A DNA stretch of 18,666 bases from Anaerolineales bacterium (GTDB lineage Bacteria > Chloroflexota > Anaerolineae > Anaerolineales > Anaerolineaceae). The notes beneath the pieces are model-generated. The model searched no databases. It saw nothing but the letters and a program-made list of their open reading frames with translations, and was not told the origin of the DNA. Location: positions 1-18,666 of the forward strand of contig JAGVAB010000100.1 of NCBI GenBank assembly GCA_020060485.1, given 5' to 3'. Shown in pieces: positions 7,264 through 15,877 of this stretch. Each line of letters starts with the position of its first letter. The stretch's first letter is position 1. The position numbers and the translations under genes were made by a program.

Positions 7264-8112
7264 TTATCTCAGTTTCCAGAGATCAATGTTTTCCATTCTG
7301 CAGTGCGTGCCAAAGTCCTTGTTGGTGCCGGAATTAATGGTCAAGCCCAGCTTTTTGCCGTTGATCTTGGCATCTGTCACCGTGATGGCAACCTCGCCAT
7401 CCACCAGGAAGGTGAATTTGCCATCCTGCACAGCCAGCACAAATTCTGCACCACCCGATGGATTGCCGACCTTGCCATACTTCTTATGCCAGTGTGCGTC
7501 AATCCAACCGCCTTTGACCCGCAGGATATTGGCTTCACCGTCCAAACCAAGATAGACCATATAAAAATTATCATGGTCCTGTTCATTGAACACAAAACCG
7601 CAGCCGCTGTTAAAGTGATTGGCCGTGTCGCTGGCCGAATCCCAGGAAACGTCGGTGCGCAGCACAAATGCATTTGTCTCCTCACCAGTCGGCCGCCATT
7701 GGAACCAGTTGATCTGCGCCCAGCTTTCATCATAAGTGGGCAGCCTTTTGTAAACTCCGTTTGTCGAAGTGAGATGCCCCTCACCATGCAGTTTCTTGGC
7801 CAGGTCGGACATCATGCCAATGCTCGGGTTCACTGTATTTGTGGGCAAGGGGGTACGCGTATTGGTGGGTTTGGGCGTCGCAGTGGGCGGCACCTCGGTT
7901 GCTGTCGGCTGCGGGGTATGCGTAGGCGGCACTTCGGTGGCAGTTGGCGTGGCTGTGGGGCCGGCCAGGATGGCCGCGGAGGAACACGCCAACACCACGG
8001 CTGTCATCACCAAAATCAACAGGACGCAGGCAACCTTTCCGCTTGCCCCGCTGCTTTTGGATACCCGTTCATCTTTTTGTGTCTCATTGGTGCCAAACAA
8101 AACGCGTTTCAT
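7264..8112 (-). CDS. Lipoprotein with Thr/Pro linker and lectin/glucanase-like domain
   Basis: A 282-residue predicted lipoprotein. The N-terminus has a long charged cytoplasmic part (about 1-26), a hydrophobic segment VACVLLILVMTAVVLAC and a lipobox VLAC with Cys43. A linker (about 52-94) contains two perfect-length 13-residue repeats of TATEVPPTxTPxP. The C-terminal part (about 125-282) looks like a concanavalin A-type jelly-roll domain: alternating strands such as FVLRTDVSW, CGFVFNEQDHDNFYMVYLG, GKFTFLVDGEVAITVTD, KLGLTINSG and the closing FGTHCRMENIDLWKL. Such domains bind or process glycans, but no catalytic residues can be assigned. The ATG at 8112 has GGAGGG upstream and is preferred over 8163. 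Confidence 0.85.
   Translation of the reverse strand: MKRVLFGTNETQKDERVSKSSGASGKVACVLLILVMTAVVLACSSAAILAGPTATPTATEVPPTHTPQPTATEVPPTATPKPTNTRTPLPTNTVNPSIGMMSDLAKKLHGEGHLTSTNGVYKRLPTYDESWAQINWFQWRPTGEETNAFVLRTDVSWDSASDTANHFNSGCGFVFNEQDHDNFYMVYLGLDGEANILRVKGGWIDAHWHKKYGKVGNPSGGAEFVLAVQDGKFTFLVDGEVAITVTDAKINGKKLGLTINSGTNKDFGTHCRMENIDLWKLR
7867..7944 (-). repeat. Two 39-bp tandem repeats encoding a Thr/Pro linker
   Basis: Units 7906-7944 and 7867-7905 encode TATEVPPTHTPQP and TATEVPPTATPKP. They differ at the DNA level mainly at third positions, so the duplication is not very recent. A related single unit (TATEVPPTNTPEP) occurs in the lipoprotein at 8516-9184. Confidence 0.75.
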
Positions 8113-8218
8113 GGTTTCCCTCCAGTTTGGTTGTGTTATGGTGATATTGTGTAGGCTAGCCACATTTTCCCGCCATTATGCCAGACGCATGGCTCCCCGC
8201 CATTCACTCACTTTTTTT

Positions 8219-8224
8219 ATTATA
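8219..8224 (-). promoter_or_regulatory. Possible -10 box for the lectin-like lipoprotein gene
   Basis: A perfect TATAAT on the minus strand, preceded by TTTG, lies in the 147-bp gap between genes. It would give a leader of about 100 bases before the ATG at 8112. No -35 box at normal spacing was found. Confidence 0.35.
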
Positions 8225-8259
8225 CAAACTTTGGGTCTCAAAAGGGGCATTAAAAGGGA

Positions 8260-8535
8260 TTAACTCAGGAAATCTGCAATCGTTTTCCCCAATTCCCTGC
8301 CCCGGCACAACCCGCTCCGGCTTTCACGGATCCACCGCGCCGCAGTGCGGACAAGCATCAGGCGGCCCTGCATCCCTGTCCGATCCCGGCAGTCCTTGCA
8401 GATCATCTCCCCGCATTTCCGGCAGATGTAGACCATCATGTTGTCCGGGTCTTTGCTCATCTTCAGGCGGTAGAGTTTGCCGCAGTCAGTGCAGCTATAG
8501 TAGGGGGACACAGGATTATTTCCATTCATATTCAT
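8260..8535 (-). CDS. Small zinc-ribbon protein, probably frameshifted near 8385
   Basis: As written, a 91-residue protein. The first half is a clear metal-binding module: Cys15-x2-Cys18, Cys38-x2-Cys41 and Cys46-x2-Cys49 around YRLKMSKDPDNMMVYICRKC. After CKDCRDR the sequence turns into Arg-rich residues without family character. One reading frame over, the same DNA reads PPDACPHCGAVDP and stops at 8324-8326, which supplies the missing fourth Cys pair. This indicates a single-base loss around the GGG at 8385-8387 (or a programmed -1 shift), with the original gene ending near 8324. Its start overlaps the 3' end of the upstream lipoprotein gene by 20 bp, so translation may be coupled. The alternative ATG at 8529 is two codons later. 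Function unknown. Confidence 0.6.
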   Translation of the reverse strand: MNMNGNNPVSPYYSCTDCGKLYRLKMSKDPDNMMVYICRKCGEMICKDCRDRTGMQGRLMLVRTAARWIRESRSGLCRGRELGKTIADFLS

Positions 8536-9184
8536 TGATCACGAAAACATATTCCGGCGCTTCTGCTCCTTTTGTCACACCTATCCATAAAATATACAAA
8601 ACAACTTCTTCCCCAGCCTTATATTCATCCTTCATATAATCAAGTACTGGTTCCTGAATTGGCATCCAGTACTCATTTCCGCTATCCGTGAACAGCACCT
8701 CTGTTTTGAACAACTCTTTCTGCTGTGCATCTGTCAGGTTCGGCGCAACAGTTCCCAGCCAAAGCGTGAGCATTGTTTGATGCAAATCTGGAACCTGGCG
8801 AAATTCACCAGTATAGATCATGGGAACGCGCGATGGATGTTGATACGCAGAACCGATCTCCAGATAAATCGTAGCCTCTTCAAATGTATCTGCTTCAATG
8901 TGCTCTTTCACAATATCAACAAGTTCTGTCATCGTACGAGGTCTATACCTGTCCCAGCCGGTTGGTTCGGGGGTATCTGTCAGTTCAGGAGTAGATGTGG
9001 GTTCGGGAGTATTCGTCGGCGGCACCTCTGTCGCTGTCAGTTCCGGTGTGTTTGTTGACGGCAGCGTTGGAGTAGCTGCCTGCATTTCCGTCGCTTTCGC
9101 CATGCTTCTCCCAGGGGAACAACCTGCGAGAAGGGATAGAAGCAGCAAGAATGCCATTTTGCGTATTGAAGAATTATGTACCAC
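8516..9184 (-). CDS. Lipoprotein with Thr/Pro linker, unknown function
   Basis: A 222-residue predicted lipoprotein. I place the start at a GTG (9182-9184) with AAAGGAAAG upstream, giving a signal peptide with Arg-Lys, a leucine-rich core and a lipobox LLAGC (Cys22). The open frame continues upstream to an ATG at 9313, but that part lacks signal-peptide character. The linker (about 40-75) reads TNTPELTATEVPPTNTPEPT and similar. The C-terminal part (about 80-222) is acidic with alternating beta-like segments (EVLFTDSGNEYWMPI, EEVVLYILWIGVT, EYVFVINEYEWK). I recognise no named family. More AT-rich than the housekeeping genes; its 3' end overlaps the zinc-ribbon gene. Confidence 0.7.
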   Translation of the reverse strand: MVHNSSIRKMAFLLLLSLLAGCSPGRSMAKATEMQAATPTLPSTNTPELTATEVPPTNTPEPTSTPELTDTPEPTGWDRYRPRTMTELVDIVKEHIEADTFEEATIYLEIGSAYQHPSRVPMIYTGEFRQVPDLHQTMLTLWLGTVAPNLTDAQQKELFKTEVLFTDSGNEYWMPIQEPVLDYMKDEYKAGEEVVLYILWIGVTKGAEAPEYVFVINEYEWK

Positions 9185-9324
9185 CAGAATTCTTTCCTTT
9201 ACTCTTGTGAAAAAAATTCCCACTGCACAATTGGACGGTGCTGTTGAGAGGCCGCATGCATTTCTTGCTTTCCAAAACTTCTTAGCAGCAACTACACCTA
9301 CCATACTAATCACACCCTAAGATG

Positions 9325-10182
9325 CTACCTTGATATCATTCTTTTTCTTTCTGGATTTGCTAATTCCGGTTCCTCTATGATCATTTCATGAGCAAGGTCA
9401 AAACTATCACTAATTGAGAAAAGGTAACGTCCTGAAGCCACAACTTGGTAACTATTATAGAACTGAACATTTGAAAGATTGGTTGTCAATTGCTCAGAAA
9501 TATGTGCGTATTCACTTGGATCACAAACAGCAATCGCTAGAGAAGGAGTAATCGGTAATTGTACTTGTATTCCTTTACATAAAAGCCCTGTAGTCCCAAT
9601 AAATTTGCTTCTGTATGGATTGTGTCTAAACACAGGGTTATCTGATGTCCAAAAAGGCGTTTCTGTTTTATTCATCACCAATAGCCACTTCATATTCAAT
9701 AGAACATCCACTAACATCGATACTTTTTCAATCAAAAAACCAGCTTGATATTCTTTTTTCTCAACCTCAGATAGCAATGGCATTTTAAAATTGCTTGAGT
9801 TGATTTTTGCATTAATAGCATTTGTATATTCATCAAGCTTATTCCTGAAAACCAATGTTCTTATTTCTTGTACAGCAATAAAATATGCGAAAACCTCTTT
9901 ATTAGTTAACAACGTTATATATGTAGGATCACTAATTAATGATTGAATAGCAACAGATGATTTTGCTTCCAAATTTTGAAGGGGTTCTTCTAAAGAGACT
10001 TTCTTACCATCTTCTGATGGAAAATCATAAAACGCAGTCTGATTTGCCACATTTTTAATATTGGGTTTGAATGTCTTACCAGTTAATTTATCAAAACAAA
10101 AAATGAAGTACCCTTTTTTCCTTTTATTTGCAAAGTTTCGCAAGTAAAATCGAGGAACATAATGCTGAGCTTTTGGATGCAT
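9325..10182 (-). CDS. DUF4238 domain-containing protein
   Basis: A 285-residue soluble protein. The N-terminal signature QHYVPRFYLRNFANK (about 6-20) is characteristic of DUF4238. Downstream there are TPFWTSDNPVFRHNP (a conserved SDNP-type block) and a segment LPITPSLAIAVCD. Function is unknown for the family. The start at 10182 has GAGGAGGG before it; an open frame runs further upstream to 10416 but antisense to the B12-binding gene, so it is rejected. The gene is markedly AT-rich (A/T third positions, long A and T runs) against GC-rich neighbours on its right, suggesting horizontal acquisition. DUF4238 genes tend to be sporadically distributed, which fits, but no mobile-element ends were found. 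Confidence 0.85.
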   Translation of the reverse strand: MHPKAQHYVPRFYLRNFANKRKKGYFIFCFDKLTGKTFKPNIKNVANQTAFYDFPSEDGKKVSLEEPLQNLEAKSSVAIQSLISDPTYITLLTNKEVFAYFIAVQEIRTLVFRNKLDEYTNAINAKINSSNFKMPLLSEVEKKEYQAGFLIEKVSMLVDVLLNMKWLLVMNKTETPFWTSDNPVFRHNPYRSKFIGTTGLLCKGIQVQLPITPSLAIAVCDPSEYAHISEQLTTNLSNVQFYNSYQVVASGRYLFSISDSFDLAHEMIIEEPELANPERKRMISR

Positions 10183-10219
10183 GATAATTCCCTCCTCAGT
10201 CACCTGACCACTGTTTTCC

Positions 10220-10262
10220 ATTATACACAAATCCATGCCCCGGCAGATTCTCGGGGTATAAT
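10220..10262. promoter_or_regulatory. Divergent promoter region with two TATAAT boxes
   Basis: The 124-bp gap between the DUF4238 gene and the B12-binding gene holds a perfect TATAAT on each strand: minus strand at 10220-10225 and plus strand at 10257-10262. Predicted starts near 10213 (minus) and 10269 (plus) leave leaders of about 31 and 38 bases. The -35 regions are poor matches to TTGACA. Confidence 0.5.
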
Positions 10263-10306
10263 TCAATTGTATGTCCATTTCTCGCCAATCGGGAGCAATT
10301 ACCCCC

Positions 10307-10717
10307 ATGACTGAACGAAAAATTCGTGTTTTGGTTGCCAAGCCGGGCCTGGACGGGCATGACCGCGGCGCAAAAGTGATTGCCCGCGCCCTGCGCGATG
10401 CCGGCATGGAAGTCATCTACACCGGCCTGCGCCAGACCCCGCACATGATTGCCGAGGCTGCCCTGCAAGAGGACGTGGACGCTGTCGGGCTTTCGATCCT
10501 CTCCGGGGCGCACATGGCCCTTGTCCCGGCAGTCATCGATCTGCTTCGCCAGAACGGCCAGCACAATGTACTGGTCTTTGTGGGCGGCATCATCCCTGAA
10601 TCGGACATCCCTGCCCTCAAGGCGGCCGGTGTGTGCGCCGTTTACGGCCCTGGCACCAACACGTGCAGCGTGGTCGAGACCATCCAGCGCGAAGTGCTTG
10701 GCGCACCCATTGCCTGA
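10307..10717 (+). CDS. Methylmalonyl-CoA mutase B12-binding (small) subunit
   Basis: A 136-residue stand-alone cobalamin-binding domain. It has the full signature: DGHDRG (Asp16-x-His18-x2-Gly21, His being the lower axial cobalt ligand), SILSGAH with the Ser-x-Leu element, and VGGIIPESD with the Gly-Gly motif. Sequence style ([20 protein letters not shown]) is that of the C-terminal domain of methylmalonyl-CoA mutase, which interconverts methylmalonyl-CoA and succinyl-CoA in propionate metabolism. Here the domain is separate, so the catalytic large subunit must be elsewhere. The ATG at 10307 matches the family start; GGGAG lies 11 bases upstream. MeaB follows after 25 bp, supporting the assignment. 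Related B12 mutases such as isobutyryl-CoA mutase also use separate small subunits and cannot be excluded. Confidence 0.9.
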   Translation: MTERKIRVLVAKPGLDGHDRGAKVIARALRDAGMEVIYTGLRQTPHMIAEAALQEDVDAVGLSILSGAHMALVPAVIDLLRQNGQHNVLVFVGGIIPESDIPALKAAGVCAVYGPGTNTCSVVETIQREVLGAPIA

Positions 10718-10742
10718 AGCAGAGACGGAACCTTAAGAAATC

Positions 10743-11753
10743 ATGGAACTGGTGCAAGCCGTCCTGGCCGGGCAGCGTCTGGCATTGGCCCGCCTGCTCA
10801 CCCAGGTGGAAAATGACACCCCCCAGGGCCGCACTGCGCTGAACGCCCTCTTCCCCCACACCGGACGCGCCCATCTGGTAGGCGTCACCGGTGCACCGGG
10901 CACGGGCAAGTCCAGCCTGGTCAGTCAGTTGGTGCGCGCTTTTCGGCAGCCGCAGAATGGCCGCCCGCCGCAGCAAGTGGCCGTGGTGGCAATTGATCCA
11001 ACCAGCCCCTTCACTGGCGGGGCATTGCTGGGTGACCGGGTGCGCATGCGCGAGTTGAGCGGCGACCCAGGGGTCTTCATCCGCTCGATGGCTTCACGCG
11101 GTGCGCTGGGCGGTTTGGCGCAAAGCACGGCGGCCGTGGTGCAGGTGCTGGACGCAGCCGGATTTGAAACGATCTTTATCGAAACCGTCGGCGCCGGCCA
11201 ATCCGAGGTGGACATCGCCCGCCTGGCACTGACCACCCTGGTGGTCGAAGCCCCCGGCGCGGGGGATGACATTCAGGCCAGCAAGGCCGGCATTCTGGAG
11301 ATCGCCGATATTCTGGTGGTCAACAAAGCCGACCAGCCGGGAGCAGACAGCGCGGTGCGCGCCCTGCTCGCCATGCTGGGCCAGGCCGAGGATGCCCGCG
11401 GCAAACACCTGCTGATCCCGAATGCAGGCACAGCCCCAGCCGGCAGCGAAACCGAAAACGGCTGGGTGGTGCCGGTGTTGCGCACCATCGCCACAAACGG
11501 CCAGGGGATTGCAGAACTGGCTGAAGCCATCCATCAGCATCAGGTTTACCTGAAAGCCAGCGGCGACTGGCAGCAACGCGACCAGCTTCGCATGCATAAC
11601 GAGTTGGAAAACCTGCTGCGCAGCACCCTGTACAACCGCTGGCGGGAGATGGTTTTGCAGGAACACTACCAGAAGATGCTGGAATTATTGGCAAACCGCA
11701 GCATCTCTCCGCTGCAAGCAGTGGAAAGATTGCTGAACGACAAACAATTGTAG
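10743..11753 (+). CDS. meaB: Methylmalonyl-CoA mutase-associated GTPase MeaB
   Basis: A 336-residue G3E-type P-loop GTPase that gates cobalamin loading and protects methylmalonyl-CoA mutase from inactivation. Walker A is GAPGTGKSS (50-58). VAVVAIDPTSPFTGGALLGD (79-98) and ETVGAGQSEVD (147-157) are hallmark MeaB/ArgK segments, and NKAD (194-197) is the guanine-specificity motif. The C-terminal helices (about 260-336) form the dimerisation arm. Length is normal. The ribosome-binding site is weak, which suggests coupling to the B12-binding subunit gene 25 bp upstream; the pair is an operon. Confidence 0.95.
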   Translation: MELVQAVLAGQRLALARLLTQVENDTPQGRTALNALFPHTGRAHLVGVTGAPGTGKSSLVSQLVRAFRQPQNGRPPQQVAVVAIDPTSPFTGGALLGDRVRMRELSGDPGVFIRSMASRGALGGLAQSTAAVVQVLDAAGFETIFIETVGAGQSEVDIARLALTTLVVEAPGAGDDIQASKAGILEIADILVVNKADQPGADSAVRALLAMLGQAEDARGKHLLIPNAGTAPAGSETENGWVVPVLRTIATNGQGIAELAEAIHQHQVYLKASGDWQQRDQLRMHNELENLLRSTLYNRWREMVLQEHYQKMLELLANRSISPLQAVERLLNDKQL

Positions 11754-11754
11754 T

Positions 11755-11876
11755 AACGACTTTAATCGTTCCCCTCGCTCCCATGACATCTGCGAGGGAA
11801 CCGAAAGACGATCGCAGCAATCTCATCCAAAGCATTGCTTGGATCATAGCAAGCTGACCATAACCACGAAAGTGGT
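11755..11876 (+). other. Structured leader region upstream of aspS
   Basis: The 162-bp gap between meaB and aspS contains several small stems. They are AACGA/TCGTT (11755-11759 and 11766-11770), GTTCCCCTCGC against GCGAGGGAAC with one bulge (11768-11778 and 11792-11801), TTGCT/AGCAA (11835-11839 and 11848-11852), and ACCAC-GAAA-GTGGT (11863-11876). The last is a stem capped by a GNRA tetraloop. None has a proper T-tract. The region may be a leader or a meaB 3' end; no T-box consensus is present. Confidence 0.4.
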
Positions 11877-11915
11877 ATCTACATTTTGAACTTATTATCG
11901 AAGGAGCAACACCAC

Positions 11916-13238
<1,323 letters not shown>

Positions 13239-13250
13239 GCTGGAGAAACG

Positions 13251-13811
13251 ATGATCCTGGGAGAACGCATCCGACTGCGCGCCATCGAAAGGGAAGACCT
13301 GCCACTGTTTGTGGCCTGGTTAAACGACCTCGAAGTGCGCCAATACTTGTTGATGGATATGCCTCTTTCGCAAGCACAGGAAGAAAACTGGTTTGAGAAC
13401 ATGCTCAAAAAGGACCCGCGCCAGCACCCGTTGATGATCGAGATCACCACGTCTCCCGGCTGGGTGCCGGTGGGGAATATCTCCCTGTTTGATTTTGATG
13501 ACAAGAACCACAGCGCCGAACTCGGTATCATGATCGGCAACAAAAATTACTGGGACAAAGGCTATGGCCGCGAAGCCGTGAATCTGATCTGCAAACACGG
13601 CTTCAAGACCCTGAATTTGCACCGTATACACTTAAAGGTATACGCCGCCAACCAGCGCGGCATCCGCGCCTATGAAAAAGCCGGTTTCGTCCATGAAGGA
13701 CGCCTGCGCCAGGCCATGTTTTTCAACGGCGAATACATCGACATCGTTTTCATGGGCATCCTGCGCTCAGAGTGGCAGGAAAACAACGCATTATCAGGAG
13801 AAACCAAATGA
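13251..13811 (+). CDS. GNAT acetyltransferase, RimJ/RimL type
   Basis: A 186-residue acetyltransferase of the ribosomal-protein-alanine type. Typical features are the N-terminal GERIRLRAIEREDLPLFVAW, the acetyl-CoA loop NYWDKGYGREAV (about 98-109) and the C-terminal RIHLKVYAANQRGIRAYEKA followed by GFVHEGRLR. Members acetylate N-termini of ribosomal proteins, antibiotics or small amines; the target is not evident. GGAGAAACG precedes the ATG. It lies 12 bp after aspS, and its TGA overlaps the ATG of prs (ATGA), so the three are translated as one operon. Confidence 0.9.
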   Translation: MILGERIRLRAIEREDLPLFVAWLNDLEVRQYLLMDMPLSQAQEENWFENMLKKDPRQHPLMIEITTSPGWVPVGNISLFDFDDKNHSAELGIMIGNKNYWDKGYGREAVNLICKHGFKTLNLHRIHLKVYAANQRGIRAYEKAGFVHEGRLRQAMFFNGEYIDIVFMGILRSEWQENNALSGETK

Positions 13812-14818
13812 CCGAAGAGATGGCACAAAACGAGAGCGAGTTCGAACGACGGCGTATGCGCTACGGCGAGATTCAGCTCTATGCAGGCACCGCCTGCCCC
13901 GAGCTGGCAGGCAAGATTGCAGATTACCTGGGCGTTTCCCTCAAAGAGCGGGACATCATCGAATTCCCCAATGAAAACCTCTTCGTTAAACTGCACAGCA
14001 GCGCCCGCGGACAGGATTCCTTTGTCATCCAGACCCATTCCTCGCCCCTGCACCGCAACTTAATGGAAATGTTGATCCTGATCCAGACCCTGCGTCTGGA
14101 TTATGCCTCACGGGTTACAGCCGTCATGCCCTACATGGCTTACACCCGGTCGGACAAGAAAGACCAGCCGCGTGTGCCCATCACCGCCCGCATGGTGGCG
14201 GACATGATCGAAGTGGCCGGCGCCGACCGTTACATCACCCTCGACTTGCATGCCGGGCAAATCCAGGGCTTCTTCTCGGTGCCGGGCGACGTATTGCGCG
14301 GGGCGCATGTGCTCAACCCCTATCTGCGCAAGCTCCGCCCGCAGATGCAGGACCCGGTGGTGGTTACCGCTGACCTGGGCTTCGCCAAAAAAGGCCGCCA
14401 ATACGCCCGCGTGCTGGATGCGCCCATGTCCTTCATCGAGAAGCGGCGCGTGGCCAATGACGCCAAAGCCGAAGCCCTGACCCTGATCGGCGATGTGAAA
14501 GATAAGGATGTAGTGCTGGTTGACGATGAAGTCGATACCGGCGGCACACTGGCCCAGGCGGTCAATGTGGTCAAGGAACACGGGGCGCGGGATGTCTACA
14601 TGGTCTTCGTTCACCCGGTGCTTTCGCGCAATGCAGCCGAGCGGCTGGCCGCCCTGCCGGTAAAAGAGTTCATCACCACCGACACCCTGCCCATCCCTGA
14701 ACAAAAACGATCATTCTTTGGAGACCGCCTGACTGTCTTGAGTGTCTGTGAGCTGCTGGGCGAGGTGATCCTGCGCGCCCACGAAGGCCGCAGTGTAGGC
14801 GCCATGTTCAACGAGTAA
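13808..14818 (+). CDS. prs: Ribose-phosphate pyrophosphokinase
   Basis: A 336-residue PRPP synthase, which transfers pyrophosphate from ATP to ribose 5-phosphate for nucleotide, His and Trp synthesis. Visible features are AGTACPELAGKIADYLGV near the N-terminus and the flexible loop RSDKKDQPR (114-122). The catalytic-site stretch DLHAGQIQGFF (146-156) and the PRPP-binding loop VVLVDDEVDTGGT follow. The last differs slightly from the common VDDxIDTAGT. About 20 extra residues precede the conserved start. The ATG at 13808 has AGGAG nearby and overlaps the stop of the acetyltransferase gene. The enzyme is more divergent than typical Prs but keeps the key residues. Confidence 0.95.
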   Translation: MTEEMAQNESEFERRRMRYGEIQLYAGTACPELAGKIADYLGVSLKERDIIEFPNENLFVKLHSSARGQDSFVIQTHSSPLHRNLMEMLILIQTLRLDYASRVTAVMPYMAYTRSDKKDQPRVPITARMVADMIEVAGADRYITLDLHAGQIQGFFSVPGDVLRGAHVLNPYLRKLRPQMQDPVVVTADLGFAKKGRQYARVLDAPMSFIEKRRVANDAKAEALTLIGDVKDKDVVLVDDEVDTGGTLAQAVNVVKEHGARDVYMVFVHPVLSRNAAERLAALPVKEFITTDTLPIPEQKRSFFGDRLTVLSVCELLGEVILRAHEGRSVGAMFNE

Positions 14819-14840
14819 TAACAAAACCCAGTGTCAGTCA

Positions 14841-14914
14841 ACCTCCTGCATGTTGCGAATTTGCAGGAGGTCCAGAAAACGAGTTTTGCTCGTCGTAACC
14901 ACTTCGGTGGTTAC
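14841..14914 (+). other. Three consecutive hairpins between prs and mutM
   Basis: Three stems follow each other in the 115-bp gap. The first is ACCTCCTGCA/TGCAGGAGGT (14841-14850 and 14862-14871, 10 bp, 11-nt loop). The second is ACGAG/CTCGT (14879-14883 and 14889-14893). The third is GTAACCAC-TTCG-GTGGTTAC (14895-14914, 8 bp with a stable UUCG tetraloop). The last ends about 10 bases before the GGAGG site of mutM. None has a T-tract, so attenuation, processing or mRNA stability are all possible. Confidence 0.6.
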
Positions 14915-14933
14915 CCTTCAACCGGAGGAACAC

Positions 14934-15773
14934 TTGCCAGAACTGCCCGAAGTGGAAACCATCCGGCGCTCCTTGCAAGACAGGCTGATTGGAGAAACCC
15001 TCGCCAGTGGAGAAATGCTCTGGCCGCGCACTTTGGCTGCGCCTGGTCTGGCGGATTTTACAGCCCGACTGCCGGGGCAGGTCATCCATAGCCTGGGACG
15101 GCGCGGCAAACATCTCCTCATCCACCTCGACCAGGATACCCTCATCATTCACCTGCGCATGAGCGGCGACCTGCGCCTGGAACCTGGCACAGACCCGCTG
15201 GGTGCGCCAATCCCCCTGCAAAAACATGACCGGGCAGTTTTCAACTTCTTCAGCCGGCAGCGACTGGTCTTCATTGACCCGCGCAAATTCGGGCGGGTGT
15301 GGCTGACAAACGACCCCGCCAGCCTGCTCGGCGCGCTTGGCCCCGAACCGTTGGCAGACAACTTCACCGCCGGGGTGCTCCACCAGCGCCTGCATGCTCA
15401 CCAACGCCAGTTAAAACCCCTGCTGCTCGACCAGCATTTTCTGGCCGGGATGGGCAACATCTACACCGATGAGGCCCTGCACCTGGCAAAGCTGCACCCC
15501 CTGCGCAGTTCACGCAGCCTTAGCCACACAGAAAGCGAACGTTTATGGCAGGCGATCCGCCAGGTGCTGGAAGAAGGCATCCGCCGCAACGGGGCCAGCA
15601 TCGACTGGGTATACCGCGGCGGCAGCTTTCAGAACAATTTCCAGGTATACCAGCGTACCGGTGAAACCTGTCTCTCCTGCGGTTCGCCGATAGAGCGCAT
15701 TCTGGTCGGGCAGCGCGGCACGCATTACTGCCCGGTTTGTCAGCCCCTGCCGGACAAGGTTCACCCGGACTAA
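14934..15773 (+). CDS. mutM: Formamidopyrimidine-DNA glycosylase (Fpg/MutM)
   Basis: A 279-residue bifunctional DNA glycosylase/AP lyase that removes 8-oxoguanine and formamidopyrimidines. The start is a TTG: reading from it gives (M)PELPEVETI, the invariant N-terminus in which Pro2 is the catalytic nucleophile once Met is removed and Glu3 assists. GGAGG lies six bases before the TTG, while upstream codons in this frame do not encode family sequence. Lys59 in GRRGKHLL and LAGMGNIYTDEALHLAKLHP (the helix-two-turn-helix region) are conserved. The C-terminal zinc finger is complete with Cys246, Cys249, Cys266 and Cys269, and Arg261 within it. The TTG start may keep expression low. Confidence 0.97.
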   Translation: MPELPEVETIRRSLQDRLIGETLASGEMLWPRTLAAPGLADFTARLPGQVIHSLGRRGKHLLIHLDQDTLIIHLRMSGDLRLEPGTDPLGAPIPLQKHDRAVFNFFSRQRLVFIDPRKFGRVWLTNDPASLLGALGPEPLADNFTAGVLHQRLHAHQRQLKPLLLDQHFLAGMGNIYTDEALHLAKLHPLRSSRSLSHTESERLWQAIRQVLEEGIRRNGASIDWVYRGGSFQNNFQVYQRTGETCLSCGSPIERILVGQRGTHYCPVCQPLPDKVHPD

Positions 15774-15814
15774 AATTCTTAGAAATCAGCATACCCTTCA
15801 CACCTCGTTTGCTG

Positions 15815-15820
15815 TATACT
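15815..15820 (+). promoter_or_regulatory. Possible -10 box for the gene at 15878
   Basis: TATACT preceded by GCTG, in the 104-bp gap after mutM. The predicted start near 15828 leaves a 50-base leader. No good -35 box is seen. The decamer GCTGTATACT also occurs on the minus strand upstream of the lipoprotein at 6071. Confidence 0.4.
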
Positions 15821-15877
15821 GAAATTAAACCCAATTTTGATATCGTCCATTGAACCCAAAAACAGAAAGGGATGGTC

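Noticed and set aside
7138..8154. Open frame of about 338 codons antisense to the lectin-like lipoprotein
   Set aside because: The minus-strand gene has a signal peptide, lipobox, linker and good ribosome-binding site; the plus-strand translation resembles nothing.
11754..11915. T-box riboswitch in front of aspS
   Set aside because: The region has stems and a GCGAGGGAACCG string, but it lacks the UGGN tRNA-binding bulge and a terminator/antiterminator pair with a T-tract.
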